Shown here: positions 52,354 to 61,075 of the stretch, piece after piece
Layout of the letters: each line of letters begins with the position of its first letter
Position numbering within the stretch: the first letter of the stretch is position 1
Source: Nomia melanderi
Lineage: Eukaryota > Arthropoda > Insecta > Hymenoptera > Halictidae
Length of the DNA: 64,000 nt
Assembly (NCBI RefSeq): GCF_051020985.1
Contig: NW_027475134.1
Location: forward strand, 4,774,001 to 4,838,000
Direction: 5' to 3'
Translations under genes and position numbers: made by a program
The notes under the pieces: model-generated
Told to the model about the DNA's origin: nothing
What the model saw: only the letters and a program-made list of their open reading frames with translations
Databases searched by the model: none

Positions 52354-55107
52354 CGGATGAATCTGTGCAGCGGGAACGACCTCGGACCACCAGGGGCCGA
52401 GAAAACCACAGTCTCATGGGGCCGGACACTCAGGGTCAGGGGAAAATCCAGTATATATCTGGTGATATCTCGGGTGCTATTAGAGATAGCGCAATAAACC
52501 AAAGTGAATTATCTGCAGGATGCCCTGGCGCATGAATCTGTGCAAGCGGGAACGTCGTCGAACCTCCTGGGGCCGAGACAACCACCGTCTCATGGGGCCG
52601 GACACTCAGGGTCAGGGTAAAATCCAATATATATCTGGTGATATCTCGGGTGCTATTACAGATAGCGCAATAAATCAAAGTGCATTGTCTGTAGGAGGCC
52701 CTGGCGCATGAATCTGTGCAGCGGGAACGACGTCGGACCACCAGGGGCCGAAAAAACCACAGTCTCATGGGGCCGGACCCTCATGGTCAGGGTAAAATCC
52801 AATATATATCTGGTGATATCTCGTGTGCTATTACAGATAGCGCAATAAATCAAAGTGAATTGTCTGTAGGAGGCCCTGGCGCATGAATCTGTGCAGCGGG
52901 AACGACCTCGGACCACCAGGGGCCGAGAAAACCACAGTCTCATGGGGCCGGACACTCAGGGTCAGGGGAAAATCCAATATATATCTGGTGATATCTCGGG
53001 TGCTATTAGAGATAGCGCAATAAACCAAAGTGAATTATCTGCAGGATGCCCTGGCGCATGAATCTGTGCAGCGGGAACGACCTCGGACCACCAGGGGCCG
53101 AGAAAACCACAGTCTCATGGGGCCGGACACTCAGGGTCAGGGGAAAATCCAATATATATCTGGTGATATCTCGGGTGCTATTAGAGATAGCGCAATAAAT
53201 CAAAGTGCATTGTCTGTAGGAGGCCCTGGCGCATGAACCTGTGCAGCGGGAACGACCTCGGACCACCAGGGGCCGAGAAAACGACCGTCTCATGGGGCCG
53301 GACGCTCAGGGTCAGTGAAAAATCCAATATATATCTGGTGATATCTCGGGTGCTATTACAGATAGCGCAATAAATCAAAGTGCATTGTCTGTAGGAGGCC
53401 CTGGCGCATGAACCTGTGCAGCGGGAACGACCTCGGACCACCAGGGGCCGAGAAAACCACAGTCTCATGGGGCCGGACACTCAGGGTCAGGGGAAAATCC
53501 AGTATATATCTGGTGATATCTCGGGTGCTATTAGAGATAGCGCAATAAACCAAAGTGAATTATCTGCAGGATGCCCTGGCGCATGAATCTGTGCAAGCGG
53601 GAACGTCCTCGAACCTCCAGGGGCCGAGACAACCACCGTCTCATGGGGCCGGACACTCAGGGTCAGGGTAAAATCCAATATATATCTGGTGTTATCTCGG
53701 GTGCTATTACAGATAGCGCAATAAACCAGAGTGAATTATCTGCAGGATGCCCTGGCGCATGAATCTGTGCAAGCGGGAACGTCCTCGAACCTCCAGGGGC
53801 CGAGACAACCACCGTCTCATGGGGCCGGACACTCAGGGTCAGGGTAAAATCCAATATATATCTGGTGATATCTCGGGTGCTATTACAGATAGCGCACTAA
53901 ATCAAAGTGAATTGTCTGTAGGAGGCCCTGGCGCATCAATCTGTGCAGCGGGAACGTCCTCGGACCTCCAGGGGCCGAGACAACCACCGTCTCATGGGGC
54001 CGGACACTCAGGGTCCGGGTAAAATCCAATATATATCTGGTGATATCTTGGGTGCTATTACAGATAGCGCAATAAATCAAAGTGCATTGTCTGTAGGAGG
54101 CCCTGGCGCATGAATCTGTGCAGCGGGAACGACCTCGGACCACCAGGGGCCGAGAAAACCACAGTCTCATGGGGCCGGACACTCAGGGTCAGGGGAAAAT
54201 CCAGTATATATCTGGTGATATCTCGGGTGCTATTAGAGATAGCGCAATATACCAAAGTGAATTATCTGCAGGAGGCCCTGGCGCATGAATCTGTGCAGCG
54301 GGAACGACCTCGGACCACCAGGGGCCGAAAAAACCACAGTCTCATGGGGCCGGATACTCAGGGTCAGGGGAAAATCCAATATAGATCTGGTGATATCTCG
54401 GGTGCTATTACAGATAGCGCAATAAATCAAAGTGCATTGTCTGTAGGAGGCCCTGGCGCATGAATCTGTGCAGCGGGAACGACCTAGGACCACCAGGGGC
54501 CGAGACAACCACCGTCTCATGGGGCCGGACACTCAGGGTCAGGGGAAAATCCAATATATATCTGGTGATATCTCGGGTGCTATTACAGATAGCGCAATAA
54601 ATCAAAGTGTATTATCTGCAGGAGGCCCTGGCGCATGAATCTGTGCAGCGGGAACGACCTCGGACCACCAGGGTCCGAGAAAAACACCGTCTCATGGGGC
54701 CGCACACTCAGGGTCAGTGAAAAATCCAATATATATCTGGTGATATCTCGGGTGCTATTACAGATAGCGCCAAAAATCAAAGTGCATTGTCTGTAGGAGG
54801 CCCTGGCGCATGAATCTGTGCAGCGGGAACGACCTCGGACCACCAGGGGCCGAGACAACCACCGTCTCATGGGGCCGGACACTCAGGGTCAGGGGAATAT
54901 CCAATATATATCTGGTGATATCACGGGTGCTATTACAGATAGCGCAATAAATCAAAGTGCATTGTCTATAGGAGGCCCTGGCGCATGAATCTGTGCAGCG
55001 GGAACGACCTCGGACCACCAAGGTCCGAGAAAACCACAGTCTCATGGGGCCGGACACTCAGGGTCAGGGAAAAATCCATTATATATCTGGTGATATATCG
55101 GGTGCCA
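52354..55107. repeat. Mosaic segment with adjacent 176-bp monomers
   Basis: Bases 52436-52830 resemble 35290-35684 and 40888-41282 (GTGCAAGCGGG, GACGTCGG, CCCTCATGGTC). Near 53594 and 53770 two consecutive monomers each carry the one-base insertion GTGCAAGCGGGAACGTCCTCGAACC, so they are 176 bp apart: a local single-monomer duplication. Bases 54583-55107 resemble 36909-37433, with AGCGCCAAAAATC and the hairpin unit at 54659. At 55009 the hairpin stem is perfect with loop ACCAA. AGCGCAATATACC marks 54240-54260. Confidence 0.75.
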
Positions 55108-55940
55108 TTAGAGATAGCTCGATAAATCAAAGTGCATTGTCTGCAGGAGGCCCTGACGCATGAATCTGTGCAGCGGGAACGACCTCGGACCACCAGGGGC
55201 CGAGAAAACCACAGTCTCATGGGGCCGGACACTCAGGGTCAGGGAAAAATCCAATATATATCTGGTGATATCTCGGGTGCTATTAGAGATAGCGCAATAA
55301 ACCAAAGTGAGTTATCTGCAGGAGGCCCTGGCGCATGAATCTATGCAACGGGAACCACCTCGGACCACCAGGGGCCGAGAAAAACACAGTCTCATGGGGC
55401 CGGACACTCAGGGTCAGGGGAAAATCCAATATATATCTGGTGATATCTCGGGTGCTATTACAGATAGCGCTATAAATCAAAGTGCATTGTCTGTAGGAGG
55501 CCCTGGCGCATGAATCTGTGCAGCGGGAACGACCTCGGACCACCAGGGGCCGAGAAAAGCACAGTCTCATGGGGCCGGACACTCAGGGTCAGGGTAAAAT
55601 CCAATATATATCTGGTGATATCTCGGGTGCTATTAGAGATAGCGCAATAAACCAAAGTGAATTATCTGCAGGGGGCCCTGGCGCATGAATCTGTGCAGCG
55701 GGAACGACCTCGGACCACCAGGGGCCGAGAAAACGACCGTCTCATGGGGCCGGACACTCAGGGTCAGTGAAAAATCCAATATATATCTGCTGATATCTCG
55801 GGTGCTATTACAGATAGCGCAATAAATCAAAGTGCATTGTCTGTAGGAGGCCCTGGCGCATGAACCTGTGCAGCGGGAACGACCTCGGACCACCAGGGCC
55901 CGAGAAAACGACCGTCTCATGGGGCCGGACGCTCAGGGTC
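55108..55940. repeat. Fourth location of the GAATCTATGC to GCAGGGGGCCC block
   Basis: This roughly 5-monomer series matches about 43905-44737 and 48455-49287, and its first half matches 37434-38000. Order: AGCTCGATAAATC, CCCTGACGC, GAATCTATGCAACGGGAACC, GAAAAACACAG, AGCGCTATAAATC, GAAAAGCACAG, GCAGGGGGCCC, ATCTGCTGATATC, CCAGGGCCCGAG. It lacks the CATGGTTCCGG change (reads CATGGGGCCGG), so it is either older or partly converted. Confidence 0.8.
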
Positions 55941-57541
55941 AGTGAAAAATCCAATATAGATCTGGTGATATCTCGGGTGCTATTACAGATAGCGCAATAA
56001 ATCAAAGTGCATTGTCTGTAGGAGGCCCTGGCGCATGAATCTGTGCAGCGGGAACGTCCTCGGACCTCCAGGGGCCGAGACAACCACCGTCTCATGGGGC
56101 CGGACACTCAGGGCCCGGGTAAAATCCAATATATATCTGGTGATATCTTGGGTGCTATTACAGATAGCGCAATAAATCAAAGTGCATTGTCTGTAGGAGG
56201 CCCTGGCGCATGAATCTGTGCAGCGGGAACGACCTCGGACCACCAGGGGCCGAGAAAACCACAGTCTCATGGGGCCGGACACTCAGGGTCAGGGGAAAAT
56301 CCAATATATATCTGGTGATATCTCGGGTGCTATTAGAGATAGCGCAATAAACCAAAGTGAATTATCTGCAGGATGCCCAGGCGCATGAATCTGTGAAGCG
56401 GGAACGACCTCGGACCACCAGGGGCCGAGACAACCACCGTCTCATGGGGCCGGACACTCAGGGTCAGGGTAAAATCCAATATATGTCTGGTGATATCTCG
56501 GGTGCTATTACAGATAGCGCAATAAATCAAAGTGCATTGTCTGTAGGAGGCCCTGGCGCATTAATCTGTGAAGCGGCAACGGCCTCGGACCACCAGGGGC
56601 CGAGAAAACCACAGTCTCATGGGGCCGGACACTCAGGGTCAGGGGAAAATCCAGTATATATCTGGTGATATCTCGGGTGCTATTAGAGATAGCGCAATAT
56701 ACCAAAGTGAATTATCTGCAGGAGGCCCTGGCGCATGAATCTGTGCAGCGGGAACGACCTCGGACCACCAGCGGCCGAAAAAACCACAGTCTCATGGGGC
56801 CGGATACTCAGGGTCAGGGGAAAATCCAATATATATCTGGTGATATCTCGGGTGCTATTACAGATAGCGCAATAAATCAAAGTGCATTACCTGTAGGAGG
56901 CCCTGGCGCATGAATCTGTGCAGCGGGGACGTCCTCGGACCGCCAGGGGCCGAGAAAAGCACAGTCTCATGGGGCCGGACACTCAGGGTCAGGGGAAAAT
57001 CCAATATATATCTGGTGATATCTCGGGTGCTATTACAGATAGCGCAATAAATGAAAGTGCATTACCTGTAGGAGGCTCTGGCGCATGAATGTGTGCAGCG
57101 GGAACGACCTCGGACTACTAGGGGCCGAGGAAACCACAGTCTCATGGGGCCGGACACTCAGGGTCAGGGGAAAATCCAATATATATCTGGTGATATCTCG
57201 GGTGCTATTACAGATAGCGCAATAAATCAAAGTGCATTGTCTGTAGGAGGTCCTGGCGCATGAATCTGTGCAGCGGGAACGACCTCGGACCACCAGGGGC
57301 CGAGAAAAGCACAGTCTCATGGGGCCGGATACTCAGGGTCAGGGTAAAATCCAATATATATCTGGTGATATCTCGGGTGCTATTAGAGATAGCGCAATAA
57401 ACCAAAGTGAATTATCTGCAGGAGGCCCTGGCGCATGAATCTGTGCAGCGGGAACGACCTCGGACTACCAGGGGCCGAGAAAACCACAGTCTCATGGGGC
57501 CGGACACTCAGGGTCAGGGGAAAATCCAATATATATCTGGT

Positions 57542-57547
57542 GATATC
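57542..57547. other. EcoRV site repeated once per monomer (representative)
   Basis: GATATC occurs at monomer position 140-145 in nearly every unit, always before CTCGGG or a close variant. Genomic EcoRV digestion should therefore release a 175-bp ladder. The PstI site CTGCAG at monomer position 14-19 is present only in type A monomers; type B monomers read CTGTAG. PstI fragments would therefore report the A/B pattern of the array. Occasional losses of GATATC are visible, for example GGTTATATC near 62262, GGTGTTATC near 33917 and GGTGCTATC near 57890. Confidence 0.9.
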
Positions 57548-57553
57548 TCGGGT

Positions 57554-57568
57554 GCTATTAGAGATAGC
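57554..57568. other. Short dyad GCTAT-5 nt-ATAGC (representative copy)
   Basis: Each monomer has 5-bp inverted arms GCTAT and ATAGC separated by TAGAG (type A) or TACAG (type B). The flanking G..C and T..G positions can extend the stem by two pairs, one of them a wobble in RNA. The arms are retained across the main monomer types, while the centre of the loop is one of the diagnostic A/B positions. This could be a protein-binding dyad or a non-B-form element. Nothing in the sequence proves a function. Confidence 0.6.
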
Positions 57569-58276
57569 GCAATAAACCAAAGTGAATTATCTGCAGGAGG
57601 CCCTGGCGCATGAATCTGTGCAGCGGGAACGACCTCGGACCACCAGGGGCCGAGAAAACCACAGTCTCATGGGGCCGGACACTCAGGGTCAGGGGAAAAT
57701 CCAATATATATCTGGTGATATCTCGGGTGCTATTAGAGATAGCGCAATAAACCAAAGTGAATTATCTGCAGGAGGCCCTGGCGCATGAATCTGTGCAGCG
57801 GGAACGACCTCGGATCACCAGGGGCCGAGAAAACTACCGTCTCATGGGGCCGGATACTCAGGGTCAGGGGAAAATCCAATATAGATCTGGTGCTATCTCG
57901 GGTGCTATTACAGATAGCGCAATAAATCAAAGTGCATTGTCTGTAGGAGGCCCTGGCGCATGAATCTGTACAGCGGGAACGACCTCGGACCACCAGGGGC
58001 CGAGAAAACCACAGTCTCATTGGGCCGGACACTCAGGGTCAGGGAAAATCCAATATATATCTGGTGATATCTCGGGTGCTATTAGAGATAGCGCAATAAA
58101 TCAAAGTGCATTGTCTGTAGGAGGCCCTGGCGCATGAGTCTGTGCAACGGGAACGACCGCGGACCACCAGGGGCCGAGAAAACCACAGTGTCATGGGGCC
58201 GGACACTCAGGGTCAGGGGAAAATCCAATATAGATCTGGTGATATCTCGGGTGCTATTACAGATAGCGCAATAAAT

Positions 58277-58451
58277 CAAAGTGCATTGTCTGTAAGAGGC
58301 ACTGGCGAATGAATCTGTGCAGCAGGAACGACCTCGGACCACCAGTGGCCGAGAAAATGACAGAAATTCGGAATCCGTCACCCAAGGTCATGTAAAAATC
58401 CAGCATATATCTGGTGATATCTCGGGTGCTATTAGAGATAGCGCGATAAAT
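58277..58451. repeat. Strongly altered monomer D, copy 1
   Basis: The left part has AGGCACTGGCGAATGAATC, CAGCAGGAACG and CCAGTGGCC. The middle (about 58358-58410) replaces the usual ACCACAGTCTCATGGGGCC and following bases with CAGAAATTCGGAATCCGTCA, CCCAAGGTCATGTAAAAATCC and AGCATATATC. Length is unchanged. The clustering of changes in about 50 bp, with normal sequence on both sides, looks like a separate subfamily or a converted tract rather than scattered mutation. Confidence 0.85.
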
Positions 58452-59501
58452 CAAAGTGAATCATCTGCAGGAGGCCCTGGCGCATGAATGTGTGCAGCGG
58501 GAACGACCTCGGACCACCAGGGGCCGAGAAAACCGCAGACTCATGGGGCCGGACACTCAGGGTCAGGGAAAAATCCAATATATATCTGGTGATATCTCGG
58601 GTGCTATTAGAGATAGCGCGATAAATCAAAGTGAATCATCTGCAGGAGGCCCTGGCGCATGAATGTGTGCAGCGGGAACGACCTCGGACCACCAGGCGCC
58701 GAGAAAACCGCAGACTCATGGGGCTGGACACTCAGGGTGAGGGAAATATCCAATATATATCTGGTGATATCTCGGGTGCTATTACAGATAGCGCAATAAA
58801 TCAAAGTGCATTGTCTGTAGGAGGCCGTGGCGCATGAATCAGGGCAGCGGGAACGACCTCGGACCACCAGGGGCCGAGAAGACCACCGTCTCATGGGGAC
58901 GGCCACTCAGGGTCTGGGGAAAATCCAATATATATCTGGTGATATCTCGGGTGCTATTAGAGATAGCGCAATAAGCCAAATGGAATTATCTGCAGGAGGC
59001 CCTGGCGCATGCATCTGTGCAGCGGGAACGACCTAGGACCACCAGGGGCCGAGAAAACCACCGTCTCATGGGGCCGGACACTCAGGGTAAGGGAAAAATC
59101 CAATATATATCTGGTGATATCTCGGGTGCTATTAGAGATAGAGCAATAAGCGAAAGTGAATTATCTGCAGGAGGCCCTGGCGCATGAATCTGTGCAGCGG
59201 GAACGACCACGGACCACCAGGGGCCGAGAAAACCACCGTCTCATGGGGCTGCACACTCAGGGTGAGGGAAATATCCAATATATATCTGGTGATATCTCGG
59301 GTGCTATCACAGATAGCGCAATAAATCAAAGTGCATTGTCTGTAGGAGGCCGTGGCGCATGAATCTGGGCAGCGGGAACGATCTCGGACCACCAGCGGCC
59401 GAGAAAACAACCGTCTCATGGGGCCGGACACTCAGGGTCGGGGAAAAATCCAATATATATCTGGTGATATCTCGGGTGCTATTACAGATAGCGCAATAAA
59501 T

Positions 59502-59676
59502 CAAAGTGCATTGTCTGTAGGAGGCACTGGCGAATGAATCTGTGCAGCAGGAACGACCTCGGACCAACAGGGGCCGAGAAAATTACTGATATTCGGAATC
59601 CGTCACCCTAGGTCATGTAAAAATCCAGCATATATCTGGTGATATCTCGGGTGCTATTAGAGATAGCGCAATAAAC
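59502..59676. repeat. Strongly altered monomer D, copy 2
   Basis: This copy has the same altered middle as 58277-58451, here reading ATTACTGATATTCGGAATCC and CACCCTAGGTCATG. It lies 1,225 bp (seven monomers) downstream and is followed by a unit that has lost one A (AAACCAAGTG). Confidence 0.85.
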
Positions 59677-60900
59677 CAAGTGAGTTATCTGCAGGAGGCC
59701 CTGGCGCCTGAATCTGGGAAGCGGGAGCGTCCTCGGACCACCTGGGGCCGAGAAAACCACCGTCTCATGGGGCCGGACACCCAGAGTCAGGGGAAAATCC
59801 AATATATATCTGGTGATATCTCAGGTGCTATTAGATATAGCGCAATAAACCAAAGTGAATTATCTGCAGGAGGCCCTCGCGCATGAATCTGTGCAGCGGG
59901 AATGACCTCGGTCCACCAGGGGCCGAGAAAACCACCGTCTCATGGGGCTGGACACTCAGGGTGAGGGAAATATCCAATATATATCTGGTGATATCTCGGG
60001 TGCTATTACAGATAGCGCAATAAATCAAAGTGCATTGTCTGTAGGAGGCCGTGGCGCATGAATCTGGGCAGCGGGAACGACCTCGGACCACCAGGGGCCG
60101 AGAAGATCACCGTCTCATGGGGCCGGCCACTCAGGGTCAGGGGAAAATCCAATATATATCTGGTGATATCTCGGATGCTATTAGAGATAGCGCAATAAGC
60201 CAAAGGGAATTATCTGCAGGAGGCCCTGGCGCATGCATCTGTGCAGCGGGAACGACCTAGGACCACCAGGGGCCGAGAAAACCACCGTCACATGGGGCCG
60301 GACACTCAGGGTCAGGGGAAAATCCAATATATATCTGGTGATATCTCGGGTGCTATTACAGATAGCGCAATAAATCAAAGTGCGTTGTCTGTAGGAGGCT
60401 CTGGCGCATGAATGTGTGCAGCGGGAACGACCTCGGACTACTAGGGGCCGAGGAAACCACAGTCTCATGGGGCCGGACACTCAGGGTCAGGGGAAAATCC
60501 AATATATATCTGGTGATATCTCGGGTGCTATTACAGATAGCGCAATAAATCAAAGTGCGTTGTCTGTAGGAAGCCCTGGCGCATGAATCCCTGCAGCGGG
60601 AACGACCTCGGACCACCAGGGTCCGAGAAAACCACCGTCTCATGGGGCCGGACACTCAGGGTCAGGGGAAAATCCAATATATATCTGGTGATATCTCGGG
60701 TGCTATTACAGATAGCGCAATAAATCAAGGTGCGTTGTCTGTAGGAGGCCCTGGCGCATGAATCTGTGCAGCGGGAACGACCTCGGACCACTAGGGTCCG
60801 AGAAAACCACAGTCTCATGGGACCGGACACTCAGGGTCAGGGGAAAAACCAATATATATCTGGTGATATCTCGGGTGCTATTACGGATAGCGCAATAAAT

Positions 60901-61075
60901 CAAAGTGCATTGTCTGTAGGAGGCACTGGCGAATGAATCTGTGCAGCAGGAACGACCTCGGACCACCAGTGGCCGAGAAAATTACAGATATTCGGAATCC
61001 GTCACCCAAGGTCATGTAAAAATCCAGCATATATCTGGTGATATCTCGGGTGCTATTAGATATAGCGCGATAAAT
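60901..61075. repeat. Strongly altered monomer D, copy 3
   Basis: This is the third copy of the altered monomer, reading ATTACAGATATTCGGAATCC and CACCCAAGGTCATG, 1,399 bp (eight monomers minus 1) after copy 2. In copies 1 and 3 the next unit begins in an AGCGCGATAAATC context. The 7- and 8-monomer spacings suggest a short HOR specific to the right segment. Confidence 0.85.

Larger units (their letters stand above)
57403..57577. repeat. Reference monomer of the 175-bp satellite (type A)
   Basis: This copy is close to the consensus and is used here for monomer coordinates. Position 1 is the C of CAAAGTG. A PstI site CTGCAG lies at 14-19 and the start of GGCGCATG at about 29. The first dyad (CTCGGACC arm, ACCAG loop, imperfect return arm) covers about 58-78. 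The G-rich stretch is at about 94-117, the AT-rich TATATATC at about 127-135, EcoRV at 140-145 and a second dyad GCTAT-TAGAG-ATAGC at 152-166. The choice of position 1 is arbitrary. The only visible departure from the majority form is a C-to-T change in GGACCACC (GGACTACC here). Confidence 0.9.
57403..57752. repeat. Pair of near-identical consensus-like type A monomers
   Basis: Two adjacent monomers differ at about one base (GGACTACC versus GGACCACC). The third unit, starting at 57753, begins the same way but changes in its middle (GGATCACC, GATACTC, AATATAGATC, GGTGCTATC). The pair is the cleanest local example of a single-monomer duplication. It also shows the form from which most HOR members can be derived by a few substitutions. 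Confidence 0.85.
55941..58041. repeat. Mosaic segment without strong HOR
   Basis: These monomers share markers with 53.9-54.5 kb at offsets of 2,100 and 2,450 bp (GAACGTCCTCGGACCTCC with a CCGGGTAAAATCC end; AGCGCAATATACC near 56695). Private variants are AGGCGCATGAATCTGTGAAGCGG near 56382, GGCGCATTAATCTGTGAAGCGGC near 56557, GGGGACGTCC near 56927 and AGGAGGCTCTGG with GGACTACTAGG near 57075-57120. There is no gene and no unique sequence. Confidence 0.72.

Noticed and set aside
57437..57453. CENP-B box (consensus core NTTCGNNNNANNCGGGN).
   Set aside because: Only the CGGG half is present, in CAGCGGGAACG. The TTCG half and the internal A at the required spacing are missing on both strands, so it is not a CENP-B box by the usual definition.
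58351..58410. Insertion of a transposon or other foreign DNA in the altered monomers near 58.35, 59.58 and 60.98 kb.
   Set aside because: The altered core keeps the exact monomer length and register, has no terminal repeats or target-site duplication, and retains scattered identity with the consensus (for example AAAAATCC and the CAGGTCA-like spacing). It is a divergent monomer, not an insertion.
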